A stretch of 64,000 nucleotides of DNA from positions 1,736,001 to 1,800,000 of the forward strand of contig NZ_CP023276.1 in NCBI RefSeq assembly GCF_003065365.1. The letters run 5' to 3'. A program made the position numbers and the translations under genes. The notes beneath the pieces were generated by a model. The model made no database searches. It was given only the letters and a program-made list of their open reading frames with translations, and was not told the DNA's origin. Of this stretch, positions 23,605 to 33,087 are shown one piece after another. This stretch comes from Polynucleobacter difficilis. Lineage in GTDB: Bacteria; Pseudomonadota; Gammaproteobacteria; Burkholderiales; Burkholderiaceae. Numbering within the stretch: position 1 is the stretch's first letter; each line of letters begins with the position of its first letter.

Positions 23605-25503
23605 ATGACTACGACAAAAGAAACCTTGGGCTTTCAAGCCGAAGTAAAGCAATTACTGCAACTCATGATTCATTCCTTGTATTCCAACAAGGAAATTTTC
23701 TTGCGTGAGCTCATCTCCAATGCATCGGATGCAGCGGATAAATTACGCTTTGAAGCCATGACCCACCCCGATTGGTATGAATCCAATCCAGACTTAGCAA
23801 TTCAAATTGAATTAGATAAGGCGGCGCGCACCCTCACCATTTCCGATAATGGCATTGGCATGAGCCGCGATGAAGTGATTAGCAATCTGGGTACGATTGC
23901 TAAATCCGGTACCAAAGAATTTTTCTCTAAACTCTCGGGCGATCAACAAAAAGACGCCGCCCTGATTGGTCAGTTTGGTGTTGGCTTTTACTCTGCATTC
24001 ATTGTTGCCGACCGCATTACCGTTGAAACCCGCAGGGCTGGACTACCCGCCAGCGACGGCATTCGTTGGGAGTCAGATGGCTCTGGCGAATTCACCGTCG
24101 AATCCATTAACCGGCCTGAGCGTGGAACCTCCATCATCTTGCATCTACGCGAAGGTGAAGATGACTTCCTGTCGTCCTATCAGCTCAAGTCCATCATTCG
24201 CAAATACTCCGATCACATTTCCTTGCCAATTCAGATGCGCAAGGAAGAATGGGATGAGGAGAAAAAAGAGCAGGTACTCAAAGAAGAATTTGAGGCCATC
24301 AATCAAGCGAGCGCTTTATGGTCTCGCTCCAAATCCGAAGTCAGTGAAGAGCAATACACCGAGTTTTATAAACACCTCTCGCACGACTATGAAGGCCCCT
24401 TGTGCTATTCGCATAACCGCGTAGAGGGCCGCAGTGAATTTACACAACTGCTGTACGTACCAGCACATGCACCATTTGATTTATGGGATCGCAATAAGCG
24501 CGGTGGCATCCAGCTGTATGTCAAACGGGTTTTCATCATGGATGATGCCGAACAATTGATGCCAACCTACCTGCGTTTTGTGACCGGCGTGATTGACTCG
24601 ACCGACTTACCACTCAATGTCTCGCGCGAAATTCTGCAAGAATCACGCGACGTTAAGGTCATTCGTGAGAGTTCAACCAAGCGCGTACTCAGCATGCTGG
24701 AAGAATTAGCGAACAGCGAAGATACCGCTAAGCTAGAAAAGTACCGTACTTTCTGGACTGAATTTGGCCAGGTACTGAAGGAGGGCATTGGCGAGGACCA
24801 AGGCAATCAGGAGCGCCTAGCGAAGCTCTTGCGCTTTGCCAGCACCCATAGCGATACCGCCGAACAAACAACGTCACTGTCGGATTACATCGGGCGCATG
24901 AAAGAAGGCCAAGACGCGATTTTTTACGTTACCGGCGAAACGTTCAATGCCGCCAAAAACAGTCCGCACCTCGAGATCTTCCGCAAAAAAGGCGTCGAAG
25001 TCTTGTTGCTCTCGGACCGAGTGGACGAGTGGATGTTGTCCTTTATGCCCGAGTTTGAAGGCAAAAAACTGACCTCGGTTGCCAAGGGAGGGCTGGATCT
25101 AGGCCAGCTCGCCGACGAAGCAGAAAAGAAAGAACAAGAGTCGACCGAAAAAGAATTTAAAGATCTACTGGAAAAAATGAAGGCAGCTTTAAGTGATAAA
25201 GCAAAAGATGTGCGCGTGACCTTCCGCTTAACCGATTCACCGGCCTGCCTCGTTGCTGATGAAAACGAACTCTCGGGCAATCTATTGCGCATGCTCAAAG
25301 CAGCCGGCCAAGAAGCGCCCAGCACCAAACCCATTTTAGAAATCAACCCTGAACATCCCTTGGTGTTAAAGATCAAGTACGATGATGCTGCATTTGACGA
25401 GTGGGCTAATTTGCTGTTTGATCAAGCTTTGCTTGCAGAGGGTGGTCACTTAAGTGATCCAGCCAGTTTTGTAAAACGCATGAATAAAATGTTACTAGGC
25501 TAA
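23605..25503 (+). CDS. htpG: Hsp90-type chaperone HtpG
   Basis: ATP-dependent chaperone of 632 residues, full length. GHKL ATPase motifs: [44 protein letters not shown] and [15 protein letters not shown]; the middle-domain arginine lies in the [17 protein letters not shown] region. The C-terminal dimer domain ends [16 protein letters not shown] before the ATG. An osmC-type gene starts 6 bases after the stop, so they share a transcript. Confidence 0.97.
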   Translation: MTTTKETLGFQAEVKQLLQLMIHSLYSNKEIFLRELISNASDAADKLRFEAMTHPDWYESNPDLAIQIELDKAARTLTISDNGIGMSRDEVISNLGTIAKSGTKEFFSKLSGDQQKDAALIGQFGVGFYSAFIVADRITVETRRAGLPASDGIRWESDGSGEFTVESINRPERGTSIILHLREGEDDFLSSYQLKSIIRKYSDHISLPIQMRKEEWDEEKKEQVLKEEFEAINQASALWSRSKSEVSEEQYTEFYKHLSHDYEGPLCYSHNRVEGRSEFTQLLYVPAHAPFDLWDRNKRGGIQLYVKRVFIMDDAEQLMPTYLRFVTGVIDSTDLPLNVSREILQESRDVKVIRESSTKRVLSMLEELANSEDTAKLEKYRTFWTEFGQVLKEGIGEDQGNQERLAKLLRFASTHSDTAEQTTSLSDYIGRMKEGQDAIFYVTGETFNAAKNSPHLEIFRKKGVEVLLLSDRVDEWMLSFMPEFEGKKLTSVAKGGLDLGQLADEAEKKEQESTEKEFKDLLEKMKAALSDKAKDVRVTFRLTDSPACLVADENELSGNLLRMLKAAGQEAPSTKPILEINPEHPLVLKIKYDDAAFDEWANLLFDQALLAEGGHLSDPASFVKRMNKMLLG

Positions 25504-25509
25504 AACACC

Positions 25510-25899
25510 ATGAGAAAAGTAGAAACGCAATTTGGCAGCGGCGCATACGACCAAAGCATTGCCGTTGGCTCACATCACCTCGTATCCGACATCGACGCTT
25601 CAAAGGGTGGCAGTGATGGCGGCCCATCGCCCCACGAATACCTTGCTGCTGCCCTCGCAAGCTGCACCGGCATGACTCTCAAAATGTATGCCGGTCGCAA
25701 AAGCTGGGGGCTTGAGAACGCGATTGTGACGGTCGACATTAGCCGCACCGATGAGGTCGAACGCTTTACACGCACGATTACCCTCGTTGGTAATTTAGAT
25801 GCAGAGCAAACTGCGCGCCTAATGGATATTGCTGATAAGTGCCCAGTCCACAAAGCACTGATTGGCACGATTGCGATTGACACCCAGCTTGTGCCGTAG
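25510..25899 (+). CDS. OsmC family peroxiredoxin-like protein
   Basis: Protein of 129 residues. The two cysteines of the OsmC thiol-peroxidase centre are present: ALASCTGMTLKMYAGRK and DKCPVHKAL. The build (AVGSHHLVSDIDASKGGSDGGPSPHEYL) fits the YhfA/OsmC-like branch. It probably reduces organic hydroperoxides in the cytoplasm. Six bases after htpG. Confidence 0.87.
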   Translation: MRKVETQFGSGAYDQSIAVGSHHLVSDIDASKGGSDGGPSPHEYLAAALASCTGMTLKMYAGRKSWGLENAIVTVDISRTDEVERFTRTITLVGNLDAEQTARLMDIADKCPVHKALIGTIAIDTQLVP

Positions 25900-25934
25900 C
25901 GCAAGCCGGGCTTGATGCCGCTAAGCGACTAGTC

Positions 25935-26246
25935 TTACTTCGAGGTGCTTGAGGATCCTGAGCTGGAACTGGATGCCGGCTTTCCTGCTTTACCAGCTTG
26001 ATAGCCTTGGTTGTATTGCGCTTGCTTTTCTTTCTCATAGGCATCGTAAACATAGCCCGATGCCGCGCCCACTGCTGCGCCGCCAACCGCACCCCAAATG
26101 GGATTGCCGTGGAAAATCGCAGTGCCCACAGCACCCGCCGCAGCACCAATGGAAGCACCGGAGAGGGTGCGTTGCTCTGTGTTACTCATATTCGAGCACC
26201 CTGCAGCTAGAAATACAACTGAACTAATAGCAATAATTTTTTTCAT
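25935..26246 (-). CDS. Glycine-zipper lipoprotein
   Basis: Protein of 103 residues with lipobox LAAGC (Cys 17). A glycine-zipper hairpin follows (LSGASIGAAAGAVGTAIF and GAVGGAAVGAASGYVYDAYE), as in the YMGG/2TM-glycine-zipper family of outer-membrane lipoproteins. The tail is Ser-rich (about residues 91-101). Role unknown; such proteins often insert in or span the membrane. It lies 33 bases after a Rap1a/Tai-like gene reading the same way. Confidence 0.8.
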   Translation of the reverse strand: MKKIIAISSVVFLAAGCSNMSNTEQRTLSGASIGAAAGAVGTAIFHGNPIWGAVGGAAVGAASGYVYDAYEKEKQAQYNQGYQAGKAGKPASSSSSGSSSTSK

Positions 26247-26279
26247 GGATAGAGCTCCTTCAAACAGGCATTGAGTGGA

Positions 26280-26639
26280 TTAACGTGCGCAGGGAAAGCG
26301 AACGGTCAAGAAACGCAAAAAGGTCCCCGAAGCAGGGCCACTAGCTGCTGGCGGATTGTCTTGAACCCACTGCATATAGCCTGCAATCACCTCATCGCGG
26401 GTTGGTGCAGGCTGCTTAATGCAAATATTTGACTTTGATGTTTTTGGATTACGGGTTGCCAAGTAGGTGTCATAAATTGCCGTGACATAGCCAACGCAAA
26501 AACTACGCGACTCTGGGCTGGCAGGTGTTTTGCACACGTTGACCAACTCTTGGGTGCTGAGCACCGGAATTTTCTCTTGGGCTTGGGCAGCGCCGGAGAA
26601 TGCAAAAACAGCAAAAATAGCTGGAATCAGTTTTTTCAT
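26280..26639 (-). CDS. Rap1a/Tai-family periplasmic protein (core copy)
   Basis: Protein of 119 residues: signal peptide ending GAAQAQ, then LSTQELVNVCKTP, RSFCVGYVTAIYDTYLATR, ICIKQPAPTRDEVIAGYMQWVQDNPPAASGPA and a final VRFPCAR. Four cysteines and the FPC ending match the Rap1a/Tai fold. No type VI effector or pilot gene is beside it. It is a distant relative of the element gene at 12571. Confidence 0.72.
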   Translation of the reverse strand: MKKLIPAIFAVFAFSGAAQAQEKIPVLSTQELVNVCKTPASPESRSFCVGYVTAIYDTYLATRNPKTSKSNICIKQPAPTRDEVIAGYMQWVQDNPPAASGPASGTFLRFLTVRFPCAR

Positions 26640-26693
26640 GGCTTCTCTCTTAGGTGAATATCACTCCATCATAAACCAAGCTAAACCGCATCT

Positions 26694-26710
26694 TGCACTA
26701 TTCCGGTGCA
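26694..26710 (+). promoter_or_regulatory. Candidate NtrC site upstream of amt
   Basis: TGCACT-ATTCC-GGTGCA differs by one base from the NtrC dyad TGCACC-N5-GGTGCA and ends 61 bases before the amt start. Nitrogen control of ammonium transporters by NtrC is well known. I could not find a convincing sigma-54 -24/-12 element between the site and the gene, so the promoter type is open. Confidence 0.55.
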
Positions 26711-26771
26711 AAAATTGCCAAGAATCCCCATGCCATTCCCCATAATGTGGCATCAATTAAAAGGATAGGCC

Positions 26772-27974
26772 ATGGATTCGTTTAAGACCGGTAGTGATGC
26801 GTTATTTATTTTGATGGGCGCCATTATGGTGCTGGCTATGCACGCAGGCTTTGCATTTTTAGAGCTGGGTACGGTGCGCAAGAAAAACCAAGTCAATGCG
26901 CTAGTCAAAATCCTAGTTGATTTTGCTGTCTCCACCATTGCTTACTTCTTCATTGGCTACAGCATTGCATACGGCGTCAACTTCTTTTCAGGCGCAGAAG
27001 TCCTGGCCCAGAAAAATGGGTATGAGTTAGTTAAATTCTTTTTCTTGCTCACCTTCGCTGCGGCAATTCCGGCGATTGTTTCTGGCGGTATCGCTGAGCG
27101 CGCGAAGTTTAATCCCCAATTGATTGCGACTTTTTTACTCGTTGGTTTTATTTACCCTTTCTTTGAGGGCATTACGTGGAATCAACATTACGGCATCCAG
27201 GCTTGGATCAAAGAGTTGACGGGCGAAGAGTTCCATGATTTTGCAGGCTCCATCGTCGTTCATGCGATGGGCGGTTGGATTGCCCTACCGGCCATTCTTC
27301 TCCTTGGCGCGCGCCGTGGTCGCTACACCAAAGACGGCAACGTCTCTGCGCACCCACCTTCCAACATTCCATTTTTAGCACTGGGTGCTTGGATTTTGGC
27401 GGTGGGTTGGTTTGGCTTCAATGTCATGAGCGCGCAAACCATTGATAAGATCAGTGGCCTGGTTGCCCTTAATTCCTTAATGGCCATGGTCGGCGGTACT
27501 TTGTCTGCCTGGCTGATTGGTAAAAACGATCCGGGCTTTTCGTATAACGGCCCCTTGGCTGGCTTGGTTGCAGTCTGCGCTGGCTCGGACCTGATGCATC
27601 CCTTGGGCTCCTTAATCGTTGGCCTGGTTGCGGGCGCTTTGTTTGTATACACCTTTACGCTCGCGCAAAACCGCTGGAAGATCGACGATGTGCTTGGAGT
27701 CTGGCCATTGCATGGCTTATGCGGCCTTTGGGGCGGCATCGCGGCTGGCATCTTTGGCACAACCGCACTTGGCGGGCTGGGCGGCATCTCCCTTGCAGGT
27801 CAGCTGATTGGAAGCTTCCTAGGGGTCAGCATTGCTCTGGTCGGTGGCTTTGTGGTTTATGGCCTACTCAAATTGGTGATGGGCATCCGCCTATCGCAAG
27901 AAGAAGAGTTCGATGGGGCAGATTTAAGCATTCACCGGATTTCCTCTACCCCCGATCGCGAATCCAACTGGTAA
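26772..27974 (+). CDS. amt: Ammonium transporter
   Basis: Amt/Rh family channel of 400 residues with eleven likely membrane segments. Signatures: FAFLELGTVRKKNQVNALVK, FFEGITWNQHYGIQAW, HDFAGSIVVHAMGGWIALPA carrying the conserved Asp and first His of the pore pair, and HGLCGLWGGIAAGIF with the second His. No glnK gene is adjacent, which is unusual for an amt but not rare in small genomes. AAAAGGA precedes the ATG. Confidence 0.93.
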   Translation: MDSFKTGSDALFILMGAIMVLAMHAGFAFLELGTVRKKNQVNALVKILVDFAVSTIAYFFIGYSIAYGVNFFSGAEVLAQKNGYELVKFFFLLTFAAAIPAIVSGGIAERAKFNPQLIATFLLVGFIYPFFEGITWNQHYGIQAWIKELTGEEFHDFAGSIVVHAMGGWIALPAILLLGARRGRYTKDGNVSAHPPSNIPFLALGAWILAVGWFGFNVMSAQTIDKISGLVALNSLMAMVGGTLSAWLIGKNDPGFSYNGPLAGLVAVCAGSDLMHPLGSLIVGLVAGALFVYTFTLAQNRWKIDDVLGVWPLHGLCGLWGGIAAGIFGTTALGGLGGISLAGQLIGSFLGVSIALVGGFVVYGLLKLVMGIRLSQEEEFDGADLSIHRISSTPDRESNW

Positions 27975-28017
27975 AAGGTATCGCAGCCATGTCCAAATAG
28001 CCTATCTATAATGAGGC

Positions 28018-28542
28018 ATGGCTATTTATGAACTCGATGGTATTGCTCCCCAATTAGGGGAAGGCGCTTTTGTGGCGGACAGTGCTGAGGTAATTGGGCA
28101 TGTCCGCTTAGGCAAAAACGCCAGCGTCTGGTCAAAGACCGTCGTGCGCGGTGACAACGACCAAGTCATTATTGGCGACGAGAGCAATGTGCAAGACGCT
28201 TCGGTCCTGCACTCCGATCCTGGATTTCCACTCATTATTGGTAAGCGGGTCTCCATTGGCCACAAAGTCATGCTCCATGGCTGCACGATTGGTGATGGCA
28301 CTTTAATTGGTATTGGAGCAATCGTGCTGAACGGCGCGAAGATTGGTAAGCACTGCTTAGTCGGCGCCGGCGCCCTCGTCACCGAAGGTAAAGAGTTTCC
28401 GGATGGCTCCATGATTTTGGGCTCACCTGCCAAAGCAGTAAAACAACTCAGCCCAGAACACATTCAGAATATTGAACGCATTGCAGATCATTATGTTGAA
28501 AATGCTACGCGCTTTCGGGCTGGCTTAAAAAAGATCGGCTAA
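28018..28542 (+). CDS. Gamma-class carbonic anhydrase-like protein
   Basis: Left-handed beta-helix protein of 174 residues with hexapeptide repeats. Three zinc-ligand histidines are visible: VLHSDPG and SIGHKVMLHGCTIGDG. Family members (YrdA, CaiE-like) may hydrate CO2 or be inactive relatives, so the activity is not certain. The AEC transporter gene starts six bases downstream. Confidence 0.88.
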   Translation: MAIYELDGIAPQLGEGAFVADSAEVIGHVRLGKNASVWSKTVVRGDNDQVIIGDESNVQDASVLHSDPGFPLIIGKRVSIGHKVMLHGCTIGDGTLIGIGAIVLNGAKIGKHCLVGAGALVTEGKEFPDGSMILGSPAKAVKQLSPEHIQNIERIADHYVENATRFRAGLKKIG

Positions 28543-28548
28543 GTTACT

Positions 28549-29484
28549 TTGCTACCTGTCCTCAGTGTTGTCGTTCCGGTTTTTGCGCTGATTCTGGCTG
28601 GGTTTATTGCCGGCAAGACCGGTAAGCTCGGCCCCAACGCCTCTGCCGAAATCAATCGCTTTGTCGTCTGGCTAGCACTGCCCGCACAACTCTTTACCTT
28701 CACCGCCAATAGTGATTGGCAAACTCTGTGGCAACCGGGTTTCATCATCGCCTTCAGTGCAGGGTGTTTTGCGGTGTACATCGCACTGCTGCTGTACCGC
28801 TGGTATCACACGCGCGATTGGGTGGCGGCTAGCTTTACGGGATTAAGTGGCTCGTACGCCAACACTGGCTACATGGGCATCCCACTTTGCCTCTTAGCTT
28901 TGGGAGACTCCGGTTTAGCGCCCGCTGTCATTGCAACCTTAGTGGTTGTCTGCGGCCTATTCGGCCTAGCGATTGTGTTTATTGAATTCGGCAAACAATC
29001 CCATAAGCCCTGGTACGAAATCATCGCGATTGTTTTAGGTTCACTTGTAAAAAATCCCTTATTGGTCGCGCCGATTGCGGGGGCAGCATGGTCTGCGAGC
29101 GGACTGCAGATGGTTGAACCCGCTCAGCAGTTTTTATCCTTCCTAGCCGCAGCAGCGAGCCCCTGCGCTCTGGTTTCGATTGGCCTCTTCTTGATGCAAA
29201 AGAGCGAGGGCAAAGTCAGCGGGGTCTGGAGCCTAACGTTCATCAAGTTAATCGTGCAACCTGGAGTGGCTTGGCTAGTTGCAGGCCCTATTCTCGGCCT
29301 ACCTTTATTTTGGGTTCAGGCTGCCGTACTCATGAGTGCCCTGCCCACAGGCACCGGTCCATTTATGCTGGCGCAGTATTACCAAGCCGATGGCTCCGCA
29401 ATCTCACGCATCGTTTTACAAACCACGCTGGGCTCAATCGTGACGCTGTCTATGATCATCTGGTGGATCAATCAGACTGCCTAA
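28549..29484 (+). CDS. AEC (auxin efflux carrier) family transporter
   Basis: Membrane protein of 311 residues with about ten segments in two inverted halves. Family marks: LSVVVPVFALILAGFIAGKTG at the start, SGSYANTGYMGIPLCLLALG, KNPLLVAPIAGA and SALPTGTGPFMLAQYY. Substrates in bacteria are malate, malonate or other small acids; not decidable here. The start is TTG, six bases after the preceding stop. Confidence 0.87.
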   Translation: MLPVLSVVVPVFALILAGFIAGKTGKLGPNASAEINRFVVWLALPAQLFTFTANSDWQTLWQPGFIIAFSAGCFAVYIALLLYRWYHTRDWVAASFTGLSGSYANTGYMGIPLCLLALGDSGLAPAVIATLVVVCGLFGLAIVFIEFGKQSHKPWYEIIAIVLGSLVKNPLLVAPIAGAAWSASGLQMVEPAQQFLSFLAAAASPCALVSIGLFLMQKSEGKVSGVWSLTFIKLIVQPGVAWLVAGPILGLPLFWVQAAVLMSALPTGTGPFMLAQYYQADGSAISRIVLQTTLGSIVTLSMIIWWINQTA

Positions 29485-29493
29485 GCGGTAAAA

Positions 29494-30162
29494 CTAAAAC
29501 GCGGGATTAGCACCCTCGGCATCGATTTGTTTTTCCCAAGAAGCATCGACGAAGGCTGGCAGTGTCATGCACTCCTGAAAAATACCCATCAAGCGCGGAT
29601 AGAGCGCGACATCCATCTTGGCATCCAGTGCATTAAAGAGCTGTGGCACCAAACAAATATCGGCTAGCGTGACTTGATCACCGTAACAAAAACGCCCTGA
29701 TCGCGAATCCCTGCTGATCTGTGCCTCAAGACCGGCAAGGCCTGTCGCAACCCAGTGCCGATACCACGTGCTGCGCGCCTCTTCGCTGACTTCCAATTGA
29801 CGAACCAGATAGCGTGACACCCGCAGATTATTAATGGGGTGAATATCGGCAGCAATATCCAAAGCCAAGGCCCGCACCCAAGCGCGATCCACTGGATTGC
29901 TCGGCAGCAGTGATGGCTTGGGATAGGCCTCGTCCAAGTACTCCACAATCGCAAGCGATTGATGGATCCGCACATCGCCCTCTTCATAGAGCGGAATCAA
30001 GCGATTGGGATTTTTCTCGCCATACTCCGGCTGCAGCTGATCGCCACCTTTTTTAGTGAGGTGCGTAGCAATGGTGTCGTAATCAATACCCTTAAGGTTC
30101 AGGGCGATGCGAACCCGAAAGGCTGCCGAGCTACGCCAAAAACTATAGAGACGGGGTTTCAT
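29494..30162 (-). CDS. maiA: Maleylacetoacetate isomerase (zeta-class GST)
   Basis: Protein of 222 residues. The catalytic stretch YSFWRSSAAFRVRIALNLKG has the SS(A/C)..R motif of zeta GSTs; NPNRLIPLYEEGDVRIHQSLAIVEYLDEAYP binds glutathione. In tyrosine or gentisate breakdown such enzymes isomerise maleylacetoacetate or maleylpyruvate. No hmgA or fahA gene is near, so a related isomerase role is possible. Confidence 0.85.
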   Translation of the reverse strand: MKPRLYSFWRSSAAFRVRIALNLKGIDYDTIATHLTKKGGDQLQPEYGEKNPNRLIPLYEEGDVRIHQSLAIVEYLDEAYPKPSLLPSNPVDRAWVRALALDIAADIHPINNLRVSRYLVRQLEVSEEARSTWYRHWVATGLAGLEAQISRDSRSGRFCYGDQVTLADICLVPQLFNALDAKMDVALYPRLMGIFQECMTLPAFVDASWEKQIDAEGANPAF

Positions 30163-30192
30163 AGAAAGTAGTTCGCAAAGAAAATGAAAAAA

Positions 30193-30822
30193 TTAACGTG
30201 AGCGTGTAATAAAGCGCTTGGGTACGCGCAAGTTCCAATGAATCGCGGCTGCTCTAAAACCAAAGATGAGTAGCATGCAGGCAATCGCGCCTTGCGTTGT
30301 ATAGGAAGGGGCGTATTCCAAAATCAAGACGTACACAATGCAGCCAAGCGACACCGGAATGGCATAGAGCTCGTGCGACATCAAGAGGTTCTTTCTACCG
30401 GCCAGCATATCGCGAATGAGACCCCCGCCAATCGCGGTAATCACACCCAGGATCACTGGCGCGAGCGGTAAACCGAAATCCATATTCCAGGCTTTATCAG
30501 CCCCTTGAATGCCAAACAAAGCCGCGCCGAATCCATCCAAATACAGCATCCAGCGATAAATCTGTGGCTGAGTAAAAAAAGCTTCCAAGTAGAAGGCGAT
30601 GGCGCTAGCCGCCAAGGCTACCCACAAATAAATCGGTAGGCTTGCCCAAAAAACTGGGGTTTCTAAAATCAGGTCGCGCACCGTACCGCCACCAATTGCG
30701 GTGATTAATCCCAATACCATCACGCCAAATAAATCCACGCCACGATCGGCAATCGCCAGTACGCCAGTGACTGCAAATGCAATCGTTGCAATGATGCCAA
30801 TCCAAAAACTGAGGTTTTCCAT
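30193..30822 (-). CDS. TRIC-type channel (UPF0126/YadS-like)
   Basis: Membrane protein of 209 residues with seven segments built from two repeats. Each repeat has the glycine-rich signature: GLITAIGGGTVRDLIL near 39 and GVITAIGGGLIRDMLAG near 127. Prokaryotic relatives of trimeric intracellular cation channels have this motif; some family members have been linked to glycine transport. It lies 30 bases downstream of maiA, reading the same way. Confidence 0.85.
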   Translation of the reverse strand: MENLSFWIGIIATIAFAVTGVLAIADRGVDLFGVMVLGLITAIGGGTVRDLILETPVFWASLPIYLWVALAASAIAFYLEAFFTQPQIYRWMLYLDGFGAALFGIQGADKAWNMDFGLPLAPVILGVITAIGGGLIRDMLAGRKNLLMSHELYAIPVSLGCIVYVLILEYAPSYTTQGAIACMLLIFGFRAAAIHWNLRVPKRFITRSR

Positions 30823-30870
30823 AGGGTGCAGTCTAAAGCACTTCGTTGCTACTGCCGATTTTTAGGCAAT

Positions 30871-30896
30871 AAAAAACCCGCTCCGAAGAGCGGGTT
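30871..30896 (-). terminator. Rho-independent terminator of the symporter operon
   Basis: AACCCGCTC and GAGCGGGTT form a perfect 9-bp stem with a CGAA loop (TTCG in the minus RNA), followed on the minus strand by a T-run. It lies 41 bases after the stop of the symporter gene. Confidence 0.9.
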
Positions 30897-30937
30897 CGTC
30901 AACGACTAAGATTGCTCTTGGTCATTTAATACGCAAA

Positions 30938-33085
30938 TTAACTGGATTGCGTATTCATCGTATCGCCCCTGAGGGTTGGATAACGAACGTGGTCGATCAG
31001 GTCTTGAATATCTTTACGTGGGGCTGGGGTTACCAAACTCACTAAGATAATCGCAGCAAAACCGAGTGGTACGCCAAATACACCGGCAGAAATTGGCGCA
31101 ATACCGTACCAAAGTTCAACAGGTGAAGTTACGCCGAATACACCGCGCATCCATGGCTGAGTTGTGATCATATAGTACAAGGTAATACCCAAACCAAGCA
31201 CCATACCAACGCAAGCACCCGCTTTGTTCGCACGCTTCCAGAAAATACCAAGGGTAAGTGCTGGGAAGAACGCTGCAGCAGCAAAGGAGAACGCCGCGCC
31301 AACCAAGAACAAGATGTCAGCTGGTTTCTGAGCAGCAACATACGCCGCTGCCAGAGCAACCAATACCAACAATGCTTTGGAAATTGCAACACGACGGCTT
31401 GCAGGTGCATTTGGGTCGATCATTTTGTAGTACAGGTCATGTGACAGTGCGTTAGCAATAGTCAACAGGAGTCCGTCAGCAGTCGACAGCGCAGCAGCCA
31501 AACCACCCGCTGCCACCATGCCGGAGATCACGTATGGCAAGCCACCGATTTCTGGGGTTGCCAGAACGATGATGTCGCCACCAATGGTCATTTCAGCCAA
31601 CTGGAAAATACCGTCTTTATTGATGTCAGCAACGGACAATAAAGCAGGATCTACCTTGGACCATGATGAAATCCAGGCCGGCAACTGATCAAATGGCGTT
31701 CCGACGAGCACTGTAAAGACCTCGTACTTCACCAACACTGCCAAAGCAGGCGCTGTGAAATACAGCAAGAAGATGAAGAACAAGGACCATGTCACCGACT
31801 CACGCGCTTGTTTTACCGACGGAGTCGTGTAAAAACGCATCAGAATGTGTGGCAATGCCGCTGTACCCACCATCAAACAGAAGATCAAAGCTAAGAAGTT
31901 ACGACGTGAGGTATCGAAAGCCGTACGGGCCTTTTCATCACCTGCAGGGTCGCCAGCAAACTGCTGTGCATGGCGTGGCATACCAGCAAGCGGAGCTGAA
32001 CGGGTAGTTGCCCCGGCTCGTTGTGCTGTCCACGCTTTTTTCGCAGCTTCTGCATCCTTTGGAACTGCAGCCAAGGCTTTTTCAGCTGCGGCGATTTCTG
32101 GTGCAGGTGCATTTGCAGCCTTCAAATCAGCAACCTTTTGCTCGGCAGCTGCTTTATCGGCAGCCAATGCAGCAGGAACGTCTTTCAGCTTTTCTCCAAG
32201 TGCGTCAGCACGTGCTTTGAAAATCGCACGAACTTCGAGCTCTTTTGGATCCTTGATCAGTTCAGCTTCTTTGGCGGTCACTTTTTCAAGCTGTGGGCCG
32301 TAAGCAAACTGAGGTATAGGATTGCCAGTTTGCTTAACGGATAACCAAACCACTGGAATCATGTAAGCAATGATCAAGATGATGTACTGCGCAACTTGTG
32401 TCCAAGTAACCGCACGCATACCACCCAAGAAAGAGCAAACCAAAATACCAGCCAAGCCTAAGAAAATACCGATCTCAAATGGCACACCAGCCAAACGGGT
32501 TGTAATCAAACCAACGCCATAAATCTGGGCAACCACATAGGTGAACGAGACCAAAATCGCAGCAAGGATTCCGAGGAAACGGGGCAGGTTGCCGTCATAG
32601 CGCGCGCCCAAGAAGTCTGGGATGGTGAACTGACCGAACTTACGCAAGTAAGGAGCCAGGAACAACGCTACTAAACAGTAACCGCCGGTCCAGCCCATGA
32701 TGAAGGCCAAGCCGCCGTAACCGGTCAAGTACAAAGTACCTGCCATACCGATAAACGACGCAGCCGACATCCAGTCGGAACCAGTTGCCATACCGTTGTA
32801 CATCGCAGGTACGCGTCGACCAGCTACATAGTATTCGGCCGCGTCATTGGTACGGCTCATTACGCCAATACCAGCGTAGAGCAATACCGTTGCGCCTAAG
32901 AATACGTAACCAATCATTGCACGGCCTAAGCCCATTTGCTCCGCAATACCCAAGAGGAGCACAAACGTTAAAAAGCCGAGGGTGTAATAGGTATAAATCT
33001 TGTTTAGACCTTTTTTGAAGTCGGCATTACTTCCGCCGCCGCCAAACATACTGCCATCTCCGCCACTAGGTGTCATTCCAGCCAT
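30938..33085 (-). CDS. Sodium:solute symporter (acetate ActP-like, large subunit)
   Basis: SSS-family transporter of 715 residues, clearly longer than the roughly 550-600 usual for ActP. Transport core motifs are present: ATGSDWMSAASFIGMAGTLYL, GQFTIPDFLGARYDG and GMVAAGGLAAALSTADGLLLTIANALSHDLYY. The extra length is an Ala/Lys/Glu-rich block at about residues 268-390 (many ADKAAAEQKVADLKAA-like runs), probably an extended helical loop between membrane segments. Together with the DUF4212 small subunit it fits the VC_2705-type symporters for acetate or other short acids. Confidence 0.88.
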   Translation of the reverse strand: MAGMTPSGGDGSMFGGGGSNADFKKGLNKIYTYYTLGFLTFVLLLGIAEQMGLGRAMIGYVFLGATVLLYAGIGVMSRTNDAAEYYVAGRRVPAMYNGMATGSDWMSAASFIGMAGTLYLTGYGGLAFIMGWTGGYCLVALFLAPYLRKFGQFTIPDFLGARYDGNLPRFLGILAAILVSFTYVVAQIYGVGLITTRLAGVPFEIGIFLGLAGILVCSFLGGMRAVTWTQVAQYIILIIAYMIPVVWLSVKQTGNPIPQFAYGPQLEKVTAKEAELIKDPKELEVRAIFKARADALGEKLKDVPAALAADKAAAEQKVADLKAANAPAPEIAAAEKALAAVPKDAEAAKKAWTAQRAGATTRSAPLAGMPRHAQQFAGDPAGDEKARTAFDTSRRNFLALIFCLMVGTAALPHILMRFYTTPSVKQARESVTWSLFFIFLLYFTAPALAVLVKYEVFTVLVGTPFDQLPAWISSWSKVDPALLSVADINKDGIFQLAEMTIGGDIIVLATPEIGGLPYVISGMVAAGGLAAALSTADGLLLTIANALSHDLYYKMIDPNAPASRRVAISKALLVLVALAAAYVAAQKPADILFLVGAAFSFAAAAFFPALTLGIFWKRANKAGACVGMVLGLGITLYYMITTQPWMRGVFGVTSPVELWYGIAPISAGVFGVPLGFAAIILVSLVTPAPRKDIQDLIDHVRYPTLRGDTMNTQSS

Positions 33086-33087
33086 GA

